Positions 41,533-49,880 of a stretch of DNA of 64,000 nucleotides are shown in pieces (positions within the stretch are counted from its first letter, which is position 1; each line of letters starts with the position of its first letter). Position numbers and translations under genes: made by a program. This DNA is from an uncultured Eubacteriales bacterium. Lineage in GTDB: Bacteria > Bacillota > Clostridia > Oscillospirales > Acutalibacteraceae. Location of the stretch: positions 196,869-260,868 of the forward strand of contig CAKSQZ010000001.1 in assembly GCA_934486895.1 (NCBI GenBank). Direction: 5' to 3'. The notes beneath the pieces were generated by a model that searched no databases, was not told where the DNA came from, and worked only from the letters and a program-made list of their open reading frames with translations.

Positions 41533-41639
41533 AGATTATACCCCTTTTTAAATAATGTTTTTATTTACCCCGAAGCGGACGGCGCCCCGCGGTTTAAACA
41601 GCCCCCGCTGCCAACAGAAGCGAGGGACATCTGCATAGA

Positions 41640-41668
41640 ATTATACATTATAACAGGATATTTTGCAA
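41640..41668 (-). promoter_or_regulatory. Sigma-A promoter of putP
   Basis: Minus strand TTGCAA (41663-41668), 17-bp spacer, TATAAT (41640-41645). The following leader (41533-41633) is GC-rich and can fold, e.g. around CAGCGGGGGCTG, but matches no riboswitch I recognise. Confidence 0.7.
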
Positions 41669-41766
41669 CCCCGAATTTAAATCGGCTCGATACGCTCCTC
41701 AGGGATTCGGCAGAGGATATCTGCACTTGAATTTTTCGGCTCCGAGCAGTGTGAGGGAAAAAAATA

Positions 41767-41795
41767 TAGACAAATGAGCGCAAATGTGTTATGAT
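41767..41795 (+). promoter_or_regulatory. Sigma-A promoter of the phospholipid operon
   Basis: TAGACA (41767-41772), 17-bp spacer, TATGAT (41790-41795), about 80 nt before the first gene. The 352-bp gap 41533-41884 holds only this, the putP promoter and leader; no gene is seen. Confidence 0.65.
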
Positions 41796-41884
41796 GTAAT
41801 AAGATATGCTCCGTGTCGGCAGAAAGCCTGTCGAGAAAGGCTATAAACCTACGCTTTTTGTTTTTATTTAAGGAGTTTACATAG

Positions 41885-42961
41885 ATGGGTAAAGAAAAGA
41901 AAAAAAGTTTTAACCCCAAAAGTCAGATAACGGGTGTTATTATTCTTATCGCACTGGTCGTTTTCACATTTTTGATAATCAGAGGCAACATCTCGGAAAT
42001 AAACTGGCAGGGCTTTAAAAGGGCGTTTCATGATTTTAATCCGATTTTCGCTATTCCTGCAGGCGTTTGCCTTTTGCTTTATATCGGTCTTGAGGGCAGA
42101 GCCATGGCGGCGGTGTCAAAGCCCTTCGGCTTGAAGCTGAGTCCGATCAAAAGCAGCGTCTACGCTTGCACAGAGCTTTACTTTTCGGGGCTTACCCCGT
42201 CGGCGACGGGCGGTCAGCCTGCCGTTGTTTACTATATGAACAAGGACGGTTATGCCCCCTATAAAAGCACCGCGATGATGATCATGAACACCACGCACTA
42301 CACCATAGCGATGGTCGTTCTGGGTATCTTTGCGCTTGTTGCCTGCCCCGGAATTTTCTTCTCGCCGAAGGAATCGTTCGGCGTGAGCACCGTTTATTTT
42401 GTGCCGATGATGATCGTCGGTATCGTGCTTCACTCGGCTCTGCTTTTCGGCTGCCTTATGCTGATGTTCTCGCAGAAGCTCGTGAGAAGTATCTGCAGCA
42501 GCTTTTTCAAGCTGATGAACCGTATGCACATCGTAAAGTCCTATGAGGCGAGAATGGAAAAGCTCGATCGCAGTCTCAGCGATTACGCTGTCTGCACTCA
42601 GACCTTCCGCTCGCACCCGCTCGCACAGGTGAAATGCCTTGTTTATAATATTTTGCAGCGAGCGAGCATTTTTGCAATTCCCTATTTCATCTATCTCGGT
42701 TTCGGCGGAAACGCCGGCGAGTTCTTAAGCATTTTCTGCATACAAATCGTGTCGGCTATAACCGTCAGCACACTTCCGCTTCCCGGAAGCGTTGGAGTTT
42801 CGGAGCTTATCTTCATCTCGCTCTATTCAAACTTCTATGCGAAAGACATGATCCAGTACGGTATGCTGTTCTCACGCTTTTTCAACTTCTATTTCTGCAT
42901 GATAATCTGCGCGGCAGTGTCTATCGGCAACCATATCAGACTGACACTGCTCAAGCGGTAA
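41885..42961 (+). CDS. Lysylphosphatidylglycerol-synthase-type flippase-domain protein
   Basis: Integral membrane protein of 358 aa with about eight transmembrane segments, matching the LPG_synthase_TM/UPF0104 (AglD/YbhN-like) family: AMAAVSKPFGLKLSPIKS, YFSGLTPSATGGQPAVVYYM and TLPLPGSVGVSELIF are conserved blocks. It has no C-terminal synthetase domain, so it is a lipid transporter-like or accessory protein, not MprF. First of four genes with pssA and psd, which supports a membrane-lipid role. SD AAGGAG. Confidence 0.85.
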   Translation: MGKEKKKSFNPKSQITGVIILIALVVFTFLIIRGNISEINWQGFKRAFHDFNPIFAIPAGVCLLLYIGLEGRAMAAVSKPFGLKLSPIKSSVYACTELYFSGLTPSATGGQPAVVYYMNKDGYAPYKSTAMMIMNTTHYTIAMVVLGIFALVACPGIFFSPKESFGVSTVYFVPMMIVGIVLHSALLFGCLMLMFSQKLVRSICSSFFKLMNRMHIVKSYEARMEKLDRSLSDYAVCTQTFRSHPLAQVKCLVYNILQRASIFAIPYFIYLGFGGNAGEFLSIFCIQIVSAITVSTLPLPGSVGVSELIFISLYSNFYAKDMIQYGMLFSRFFNFYFCMIICAAVSIGNHIRLTLLKR

Positions 42962-42979
42962 GCCTTTGGAGGGATCAAA

Positions 42980-43612
42980 TTGATCGGAGTTTACAATTAT
43001 ACGGTCGTTGCCACACTTGTGAGCGCATTTCTGGCTATTGTCGGTATTCGCGGCTCGATCGACGGCAACGCTTTCGCGGCTGTTCTTTGCCTTATGCTCA
43101 GCGGCCTGCTTGATACTTTTGACGGTCTTATCGCTTCGACGAAAAAAGACCGCACGCCTTACCAGAAGAAGTACGGTATTCAGCTCGATTCGCTGTGCGA
43201 TGTTATCGCGTTCGGCGTGCTTCCGTGCTTTGTGGGCGTTGCCTGCGGAATGGAGAGCCTTTGGTATCTTCCGATATTCGCGGTCTATATGATCGGCGCG
43301 GTATCGCGGCTTGCTCATTTCAATGTTATCGAGGGCGAGCGCCGCAATACCACCGATGAACGCCTCAAGTTCTACACAGGTCTGCCTGTCACAACAAGCG
43401 CGATAATCTTTCCCGTTGCCTGCCTTTTCAAGTATCTTTTCGGCGGCACATTCCAGTTTTTCTATGCCGTTATCATGACGCTGACCGCAGTTTTGTTCGT
43501 CACAAAAATCAAGATCAAAAAGCCGACTTTCAAGGCGATACTCGGCATTGTTTTTGCCTGCGTTATTGTGTTTATCCTGCACATAGTGCTTCGCGTCTGC
43601 TATGGCTACTGA
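42980..43612 (+). CDS. pssA: CDP-alcohol phosphatidyltransferase, phosphatidylserine synthase type
   Basis: Membrane enzyme of 210 aa that most likely joins CDP-diacylglycerol and serine. The CDP-alcohol motif is DTFDGLIAS...YGIQLDSLCD, with all four Asp; the usual Arg after DGxxA is Ser here, an oddity also compatible with distant family members. Six hydrophobic segments follow. The start is TTG at 42980 with GGAGGG before it. Phosphatidylserine synthesis is supported by the overlapping downstream psd gene. Confidence 0.87.
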   Translation: MIGVYNYTVVATLVSAFLAIVGIRGSIDGNAFAAVLCLMLSGLLDTFDGLIASTKKDRTPYQKKYGIQLDSLCDVIAFGVLPCFVGVACGMESLWYLPIFAVYMIGAVSRLAHFNVIEGERRNTTDERLKFYTGLPVTTSAIIFPVACLFKYLFGGTFQFFYAVIMTLTAVLFVTKIKIKKPTFKAILGIVFACVIVFILHIVLRVCYGY

Positions 43613-44450
43613 TAACAGTTCCGGCGCTCTTCGGTTTTTATACCGCTCGGTTTTAGGCAGGGCTGTGCTTCGCCTGCTCACCCAAAGATGGGTGTCGAAA
43701 ACGGTCGGCGCGTTTATGTCGTCGCCGCTGTCGCGCCCGATGATAAACGGTTTTATCCGCAAAAACGGCATTGATATGTCGCAGTTTGAACAGCGCCGCT
43801 TCAAAAGCTACAATGATTTTTTCACGCGCCGTCTGGCGGACGGCGCACGCAATATAGATCTCGCGCCGAAGTCGCTTATCAGTCCGTGCGACTCAAGGCT
43901 CACGGTGTATGAGATAAACGAAAAGTCCCGCTTTTTCATCAAAGGCAGGGATTATTCGGTGTCGGAGCTTCTTTGCGATGACGATACCGCGCGGCTTTTT
44001 TCGGGCGGGCAATGCCTTGTGTTTCGCCTTTGTGTGGACGATTATCACCGCTATTGCAGGTTCGACGGCGGTTCACCGATCAAAAGCCGCAAAATAAAGG
44101 GGAGACTTCATACCGTTCAGCCGATCGCGCTTGAGCGGTTTAATTTCTATCATGAGAACAGCCGTGAATGGGAGCTTGCAAAGACCGACAATTTCGGGTT
44201 TGCCATCTATTGTGAGGTCGGTGCGCTCATGGTCGGCAGAATAGTCAATCACAGTGTGTCGTCTTTTCATCGCGGCGATGAAAAGGGATATTTTGAGTTC
44301 GGCGGTTCAACAGTCGTTTTGCTCTTGCAAAAAGGCAAGGCGCAGATAGACGATGAGATATTGAAAAATTCGGCGGAAAACCGTGAGACAAAGGTGTTGC
44401 TCGGGCAGCGTATCGGTCGGGCAGTCACCGGGCAAAGCGAGGAAAAATAA
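43602..44450 (+). CDS. psd: Phosphatidylserine decarboxylase proenzyme
   Basis: Makes phosphatidylethanolamine from phosphatidylserine; 282 aa. The autocleavage motif is GGST near the C-terminus (EFGGSTVVLLL), giving the pyruvoyl group on Ser. The conserved VDDYHRYC and MVGRIVNHSV regions are present, and the N-terminus (YNDFFTRRL) matches the clostridial type II group. It overlaps pssA by 11 bp, so they are coupled. Confidence 0.93.
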   Translation: MATDNSSGALRFLYRSVLGRAVLRLLTQRWVSKTVGAFMSSPLSRPMINGFIRKNGIDMSQFEQRRFKSYNDFFTRRLADGARNIDLAPKSLISPCDSRLTVYEINEKSRFFIKGRDYSVSELLCDDDTARLFSGGQCLVFRLCVDDYHRYCRFDGGSPIKSRKIKGRLHTVQPIALERFNFYHENSREWELAKTDNFGFAIYCEVGALMVGRIVNHSVSSFHRGDEKGYFEFGGSTVVLLLQKGKAQIDDEILKNSAENRETKVLLGQRIGRAVTGQSEEK

Positions 44451-44451
44451 A

Positions 44452-45384
44452 ATGAGCGATATTAAAAAAGGCAGAATATTAGCGGCGGTTTTCGCTGCTT
44501 TCATGGCGGCTGTTATAGTTGCGTTCGGCGTTGTGATCTATAATTCTCCCGCCCGTATCAGTGCGACTACCGCGGGAAACTACACCGCGAATTTAATGAA
44601 CGGCGGCTATCTTTTGGACGATGGGAATTATATTTATTACAGTATTCCCGGCAAAGCGGGAGCGTACACCGTTCGGTCGGACGGCAGTGACAACGAGCGT
44701 TTTTGCGACTCGAAGGTCGGCTTTTTGCAGACCGATTCGGGCAGCTATTTTTACACCGACGGCGATAAGCTGATGCTCGCCTCGGCGTTCGGTCAGAATA
44801 AGACAACTTTGCTTGAATACGCGAAACAGCCGTATGTTGTCGGCGAGCGCGTTTATTATATCGATGAGGACGGATATATCTGCAAGTTTTTGTCGTGGAG
44901 CGGCGAAAAACGCAGAACCGATATTAAGCCCCGAGGGCAGATGGCGGTGTATGCAGGCAGGATATATTATATTGCCGACGGCGGAAGTGTCCGCCGCTGT
45001 GCGCTTGACGGCAGTGAGGATAAGGCACTCGAGGGCGTTTTTGCAGAAAAGTTCTCGATCGACGGTAAGTATCTCTACACGCTGTATAACGGCAAGGTAA
45101 ACTCCGTCGGGCTGTCGGGCGATAAGGTGTCGGTCTACACTCTGTGCGAGGCGGACGATTTTGTTATCAACCGGGGATACATTATGTATAACAAAGGCGG
45201 AAAGTGTATGCTCGCCGAGATAAACCGCATTATCGCGGAGGACGGTTATAAGCCGGCTGAGGTCATGCCGTCGCCTGCGAAGTGTTTGCAGATAGGCGAC
45301 AGTTGTTTTTATATCTACACCGAAACAGGTATCACAAAGCTGCCGTTTGACACCGGCAAACCCGAACCCTTCCTCACCTTCTAG
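44452..45384 (+). CDS. Membrane-anchored beta-propeller-like protein (DUF5050 type)
   Basis: Protein of 310 aa. Residues 8-30 are a signal anchor. The rest shows repeated blades of about 40 residues with the pattern xxIYYxxxG..L.R...DG (NYIYYSIPGKAGAYTVRSDGSD; GRIYYIADGGSVRRCALDGSED; KYLYTLYNGKVNSVGLSGDK), resembling DUF5050 extracytoplasmic propellers. Function unknown. The ATG at 44452 follows GAGGA and lies 1 bp after the psd stop region, so it closes the phospholipid operon. Confidence 0.8.
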   Translation: MSDIKKGRILAAVFAAFMAAVIVAFGVVIYNSPARISATTAGNYTANLMNGGYLLDDGNYIYYSIPGKAGAYTVRSDGSDNERFCDSKVGFLQTDSGSYFYTDGDKLMLASAFGQNKTTLLEYAKQPYVVGERVYYIDEDGYICKFLSWSGEKRRTDIKPRGQMAVYAGRIYYIADGGSVRRCALDGSEDKALEGVFAEKFSIDGKYLYTLYNGKVNSVGLSGDKVSVYTLCEADDFVINRGYIMYNKGGKCMLAEINRIIAEDGYKPAEVMPSPAKCLQIGDSCFYIYTETGITKLPFDTGKPEPFLTF

Positions 45385-45680
45385 CAGCGAAGCTGCTTTG
45401 CACGCTTGACCGACAGTCGGGCAATAAAGACAGCCCCTCGCACAAACTAATTTCGGCACGCCCACCGTAGCAACGGGCAGCAGAGCTGCTTTGCACGCTT
45501 GACCGACGGTCGGGCAATAAAGACAGCCCCCCGCACAAACCAATTGCGGCACGCCTACCGTGGCAACGGGCAGCGAAGCTGCTTTGCCGTTGGAAGCTGT
45601 CATCTTATCTGACTTTTTATGCTCGACCGTTAGCATGGTTGTTATGCCGCTTCAAGCTGTCATCTTAATTAACCTTAAAT
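45385..45680. repeat. Dispersed repeat, copy 4: 93-bp tandem units, inverted orientation
   Basis: GCTGCTTTG recurs at 45392, 45485 and 45578, exactly 93 bp apart. The units are the reverse complement of those at 30084: GCAGCAGAGCTGC, GCACGCTTGACCGAC, GTCGGGCAATAAAGACAGCC, GCACAAACC and CGTGGCAACGGG. The array ends with AAGCTGTCATCTTA, itself repeated at 45592 and 45654. No gene is present. Confidence 0.9.
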
Positions 45681-45720
45681 ACCCGACAAGAAGTTCGCTT
45701 CTTGTCGGGTATTTTTTTTA
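45681..45720. terminator. Strong terminator between converging genes
   Basis: Perfect 13-bp arms ACCCGACAAGAAG and complement closing a TTCG tetraloop, followed by T8. It is the hairpin module of the dispersed repeat. It can end both the phospholipid operon and the trpB-like gene. Confidence 0.88.
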
Positions 45721-45759
45721 TATCACCGTATAAACTTCCGCCGCTTTTCCGGCGCAGAC

Positions 45760-47136
45760 TTAAGCGTCGACCTTGGGCAGACTCTCAAAATATTTCTCAA
45801 GCTCTGCGTCGGTCGGGATATAATCGGTCATTTTACCGTCGTGGAACTTCTCGTATGCGACCATGTCAAAATAGCCTGTGCCTGTAAGACCGAAGAGAAT
45901 AGTCTTTTCCTCGCCTGTTTCCTTGCACTTGAGCGCTTCGTCGATAGCCGCCTTGATAGCATGACTGCTCTCGGGCGCAGGGAGAATACCCTCAACACGC
46001 GCGAACTGTTCAGCCGCCTCGAAAACCTCGGTCTGCTTGACCGAGACAGCGTCCATAAGGCCGTCATCGTAAAGCTGAGACAAAACAGAGCTCATGCCGT
46101 GATATCTGAGTCCGCCTGCGTGGTTCGGTGCGGGAATAAATCCGCTGCCGAGAGTGTACATTTTAGCAAGCGGGCAAACCATGCCCGTGTCGCAGAAATC
46201 ATAAGCGTATTTGCCGCGCGTCAGGCTCGGGCAGCTTGCCGGCTCAACCGCGATAAACTTATAATCCGCTTCGCCCCTGAGCTTTTCGCCCATAAACGGA
46301 GCGATAAGTCCGCCGAGATTAGAACCGCCGCCCGCACAGCCGATGATAACATCGGGCTTGATTCCGTACTTATCCATAGCGGTCTTGGTCTCAAGTCCGA
46401 TAACCGACTGATGAAGCAGAACCTGCGCGAGCACACTGCCGAGAACATATCTGTAACCCTCGTGTGTGACGGCAGCCTCAACAGCCTCCGAAATAGCACA
46501 GCCGAGACTGCCCGTTGTGCCGGGATGCTCAGCCAGGATCTTTCTGCCGACTTCGGTCGTGTCGGACGGAGAAGGAGTCACATTCGCGCCGTAGGTACGC
46601 ATGACCTCTCTGCGGAACGGCTTTTGCTCATAGGAGACTTTGACCATATAAACTTTGCAGTCGAGATCAAGATACGAACAAGCCATTGAAAGAGCGGTGC
46701 CCCACTGCCCTGCGCCTGTTTCGGTCGTGACACCTTTAAGACCCTGATTTTTTGCATAGTATGCCTGAGCGATAGCGGAATTTAATTTGTGGCTTCCGCT
46801 TGTGTTGTTGCCCTCAAACTTATAATAGATCTTTGCAGGCGTGCCGAGCTTTTTCTCAAGGCAATACGCCCTGACAAGCGGCGACGGACGGTACATCTTA
46901 TAGAAATCGCGGATCTCCTGCGGTATCTCAATGTAGGGTGTGGTGTCGTCCAGTTCCTGCTGTGCGAGTTCGCGGCAGAAAACGCCCGAGAGCTCGTCGA
47001 GAGTCATCGGCTTGTGTGTTGCGGGATTGAGCAGCGGCGCCGGCTTGTTTTTCATGTCGGCACGCAGATTGTACCATGCTTTGGGCATCTCGCTCTCTTC
47101 GAGATAGATCTTGTAGGGGATTTTGTTTTCGTTCAT
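45760..47136 (-). CDS. trpB: TrpB2-type tryptophan synthase beta-like protein
   Basis: PLP enzyme of 458 aa that makes tryptophan from indole (or O-phosphoserine-type donors) and serine. The PLP Lys lies in NNTSGSHKLNSA, and ETGAGQWGTALS, the phosphate-binding CAGGGSNLGG and GLTGTGYFD are present. The length and N-terminal region (WYNLRADMKNKPAPLLNP) identify the TrpB2 branch, usually found without TrpA, as here. The ATG at 47136 follows AAAGGAG. It is controlled by a Trp-specific T-box leader, which ties it to tryptophan supply. Confidence 0.94.
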   Translation of the reverse strand: MNENKIPYKIYLEESEMPKAWYNLRADMKNKPAPLLNPATHKPMTLDELSGVFCRELAQQELDDTTPYIEIPQEIRDFYKMYRPSPLVRAYCLEKKLGTPAKIYYKFEGNNTSGSHKLNSAIAQAYYAKNQGLKGVTTETGAGQWGTALSMACSYLDLDCKVYMVKVSYEQKPFRREVMRTYGANVTPSPSDTTEVGRKILAEHPGTTGSLGCAISEAVEAAVTHEGYRYVLGSVLAQVLLHQSVIGLETKTAMDKYGIKPDVIIGCAGGGSNLGGLIAPFMGEKLRGEADYKFIAVEPASCPSLTRGKYAYDFCDTGMVCPLAKMYTLGSGFIPAPNHAGGLRYHGMSSVLSQLYDDGLMDAVSVKQTEVFEAAEQFARVEGILPAPESSHAIKAAIDEALKCKETGEEKTILFGLTGTGYFDMVAYEKFHDGKMTDYIPTDAELEKYFESLPKVDA

Positions 47137-47159
47137 AAGTTGTGATCTCCTTTCGGGAA

Positions 47160-47455
47160 TTTTTGATAAATAAAAAAACAGCCCTATCCCATGCAATCAA
47201 GGGACAAAAGCTGTGAAAACTTCTGCGGTGCCACCCTGTTTCGCGGCAATTAACTGCCGCGCACTCGTCAACGCTCCATCAAGCGTCTGCCAATTATACG
47301 GTAGGCTGCCGTCGCCCCTACTGAGCGGAATCCGCTGTTCGGTTTGCCCTTACAAGTCCATTCACCGCCGTGTTTGCCTCGGCATTCTCACTGTCTGCCG
47401 CTCACTTTACACAACCTTCGGCTGCTACTACTCTTGCTCATCGGTTTGAGGCTGT
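47160..47455 (-). promoter_or_regulatory. Tryptophan T-box leader
   Basis: The conserved T-box AGGGTGGCACCGCAG is at 47220-47237 (minus). Upstream, stem I has the specifier context GAA-TGG-AC with TGG (Trp) at 47358-47360. Downstream, a terminator with ACAGC...GCTGT arms and T7 (47172-47214) ends 36 bp before the trpB-like ATG. Uncharged tRNA-Trp should stabilise the antiterminator and turn the gene on. Confidence 0.92.
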
Positions 47456-47470
47456 ATTTTATTTGCCTTA

Positions 47471-47499
47471 ATTCTATCACCAAGATATGATTTTGTCAA
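47471..47499 (-). promoter_or_regulatory. Promoter of the T-box-trpB unit
   Basis: Minus strand TTGACA (47494-47499), 17-bp spacer, TAGAAT (47471-47476). The rest of the gap to nadA (47500-47627) holds only a hairpin AACCGCTTCGGCGGC-like end of nadA and no gene. Confidence 0.75.
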
Positions 47500-47627
47500 T
47501 AACTTTTTTTAAATTTGTTTACTGTTGCTTTAAATCGCTAAATTAAGCGGCTCATTTTATACAATCTGCCGCCGAAGCGGTTGCCATACCGCACAAACCC
47601 GTTGCGTTATAGCAACCGTGCCGGCGG

Positions 47628-48542
47628 CTAGCCGAGTTCTATCATTTTGTCGATACAGACGCGGGCTTTTTTCATCGTGTCCTCATCGAGCTCGATGACC
47701 TCGCCGCCCGTGCCCGAAACGGCATTGTAAACATCAACAAGCGTCGTAGACTTCATGTTCGGGCAGATAAGATCCTTGGAAAGCGGATAAAAGCTCTTGT
47801 TCGGGCACTCATAAGCCAAATGCTCGGCAATGCTGATCTCCGTGCCGATAATAAATTCCTCGGCTTCGTCCTTCATCGCCTGCTGCATTATAGCCGAAGT
47901 CGAACCGACAAAATCCGCCTTTTCGACCACCTCCGGCACACACTCGGGATGAACGAGCAGCTTGGCGTTCGGGTGCAGCTTTTTGGCTGTTTCAACATCA
48001 TGAGCAGACACTCTCGCATGGATCGGGCATCCTCCGCTGAGCAGCTTAAAATTCTTGTTCGGCACCTGTTTTCTCACATAATCGCCGAGGTTGCAGTCGG
48101 GAATAAACAAAATATTTTCATCCGGCAGAGCCGACACGATCTTCACCGCAGACGACGATGTAACGCAAACATCGCAAACAGTCTTTAAATCGGTCGTTGT
48201 GTTGATATAAGCAACAACGGTATAATCGGGATAACGCTCTTTTATTCCGCTGATAAGCTCTTTGTCCATCTGTTCCGCCATCGGGCAGCCTGCGATCGGA
48301 TTGCTGAGAAGCACTGTCTTTTCAGGCGACAGCAGCTTGACTGTTTCCGCCATAAATCTCACGCCGCACATAAGCACCGTCTTATTCGGGACATTCTGCG
48401 CCTTGACCGAAAGCGCAAACGAATCGCCTGTGAAATCGGCGATCTCGGTTATTTCGCGCGCCTGATAGCTGTGCGCCAGAATACAAATATCTTTTTCCTG
48501 TTTCAGCTTTATAATTTCTTTCTGAAGCTCTGCAACATTCAT
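47628..48542 (-). CDS. nadA: Quinolinate synthase
   Basis: 4Fe-4S enzyme of 304 aa that condenses iminoaspartate with dihydroxyacetone phosphate to quinolinate in de novo NAD synthesis. The cluster Cys are in MCGVRF, HPEC and YECPNKSF; ILAHSYQ, GDSFALS and SGTGGEVIELD are also typical. The ATG at 48542 lies 8 bases after AAAGGG. nadB and nadC, normally next door, are not in the window. Confidence 0.95.
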   Translation of the reverse strand: MNVAELQKEIIKLKQEKDICILAHSYQAREITEIADFTGDSFALSVKAQNVPNKTVLMCGVRFMAETVKLLSPEKTVLLSNPIAGCPMAEQMDKELISGIKERYPDYTVVAYINTTTDLKTVCDVCVTSSSAVKIVSALPDENILFIPDCNLGDYVRKQVPNKNFKLLSGGCPIHARVSAHDVETAKKLHPNAKLLVHPECVPEVVEKADFVGSTSAIMQQAMKDEAEEFIIGTEISIAEHLAYECPNKSFYPLSKDLICPNMKSTTLVDVYNAVSGTGGEVIELDEDTMKKARVCIDKMIELG

Positions 48543-48691
48543 TTTCAAGACCCTTTCGCAAGTGGTTTTAGAAGTTTATACGTCCATTTTAGCATATTTC
48601 GCAATGAAAGTACAGCCTTTTTCCTCTTAATTCGGTATAATTTAAAAGCGACCGCCGAAAAACTCGGCAGCCGCTTAAAAGGGAAACTGTA

Positions 48692-49624
48692 TCAGCCCTC
48701 AAAAAGGGGAGTTGAAAGGTATCTGTCGCCTGTGTCGGGGAGCAATACAACAATGGTCTTGCCCTCGTTTTCGGGGCGTTTTGCAAGCTCGATCGCGGCA
48801 TAGACTGCGGCACCCGAAGAAATTCCGACAAGCACACCCTCGTTTTTACCGATCTGTCTGCCGTATTCAAAAGCGTCCTCATTCGAGACAGTGATAACCT
48901 CATCGTAAACCGAAGTGTCGAGAGTGTCCGGCACAAAGCCAGCTCCGATACCCTGGATCTTATGAGCGCCTGCAACGCCTTTTGAGAGAACAGGCGATGT
49001 CTCAGGCTCGACCGCAACGACTTTAACGCTCGGCTTTTTACTCTTGAGATACTTGCCGACACCCGAAACCGTGCCGCCTGTGCCGACGCCCGCAACAAAA
49101 ACATCGACTTCGCCGTCGGTATCCTCGTAGATCTCAGGGCCTGTTGTTTCAATGTGTGCCTGCGGATTGGAGGGGTTGACGAACTGACCGGGAATAAAGC
49201 TGTTCGGAGTCTGCTCGTGCAGCTCGTTTGCCTTTGCAATAGCACCCTTCATGCCCTTTGCGCCGTCGGTCAGAACAAGCTCTGCACCGTAAGCTTTCAT
49301 GAGCTTTCTGCGCTCGATGCTCATCGTTTCGGGCATTACAATGATTATCTTATATCCTCTTGCCGCCGCGATAGCCGCAAGGCCGATACCTGTGTTGCCC
49401 GAGGTCGGCTCTATGATCACCGAGCCCTCTTTCAGCTTGCCTGCCGCTTCGGCGTCGTCGATCATTTTCTTTGCGATCCTGTCTTTAACCGAGCCTGCCG
49501 GATTGAAATACTCAAGTTTCGCTACAACTTTTGCTTTAAGATCGTATTTGCGCTCGAGCTTTGTAAGCTCCAAAAGCGGAGTTTTTCCGATAAGCTGATC
49601 TGCCGATGTATATACCTTTGCCAT
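48692..49624 (-). CDS. cysK: Cysteine synthase A
   Basis: PLP-dependent O-acetylserine sulfhydrylase of 310 aa. The PLP Lys is in NPAGSVKDRIAKKMI, the substrate loop is PTSGNTGIGLA, and GTGGTVSGVGKYLKSKKP binds phosphate. SD GAGGTA. No cysE is adjacent. It has its own consensus promoter, and an AACCTA...TAGGATT inverted repeat (about 49648-49674) sits just after the start site. Confidence 0.96.
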   Translation of the reverse strand: MAKVYTSADQLIGKTPLLELTKLERKYDLKAKVVAKLEYFNPAGSVKDRIAKKMIDDAEAAGKLKEGSVIIEPTSGNTGIGLAAIAAARGYKIIIVMPETMSIERRKLMKAYGAELVLTDGAKGMKGAIAKANELHEQTPNSFIPGQFVNPSNPQAHIETTGPEIYEDTDGEVDVFVAGVGTGGTVSGVGKYLKSKKPSVKVVAVEPETSPVLSKGVAGAHKIQGIGAGFVPDTLDTSVYDEVITVSNEDAFEYGRQIGKNEGVLVGISSGAAVYAAIELAKRPENEGKTIVVLLPDTGDRYLSTPLFEG

Positions 49625-49680
49625 AACTATTACCTCTTTCGATTTTGTTTTAATCCTATCTTTCCTGTAGGTTTGTATGT

Positions 49681-49709
49681 ATATTACACCCGTTTAACTC
49701 ATTTGTCAA
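49681..49709 (-). promoter_or_regulatory. Promoter of cysK
   Basis: Minus strand TTGACA (49704-49709), 17-bp spacer, TAATAT (49681-49686). The downstream inverted repeat AACCTA-N9-TAGGATT could bind a CymR/Rrf2-type repressor; this is only suggestive. Confidence 0.75.
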
Positions 49710-49796
49710 GTGTTTTTTGAAAATTTTTTAAAAATTTTTTCTACTAAAAACAACCCGCTTCTTTACTCTGTTGTGCATAACAGAAGCAGCATCGGA

Positions 49797-49880
49797 CGAA
49801 AAAGCCCGACAAGCAGCAACTGCTTATCGGGCTTTTTTCTGTTCAACCGCAAAACTAAGTACGGCATACCGGCTGGGCAT
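49797..49880. repeat. Dispersed repeat, copy 5, with terminator hairpin for nadE
   Basis: AAAGCCCGACAAGCAG pairs with CTGCTTATCGGGCTTT (49801-49835, one mismatch) with T/A runs on both sides, followed by TACGGCATACCGGCTGGGCATTT. A short, diverged copy of the family; it ends the nadE transcript. Confidence 0.7.

Noticed and set aside
44593..45636. 347-codon minus frame ending in repeated CGGCLYCPTVGQACKAA segments
   Set aside because: Antisense to the propeller-like gene and through 93-bp repeats; the repeated peptide only mirrors the tandem DNA.
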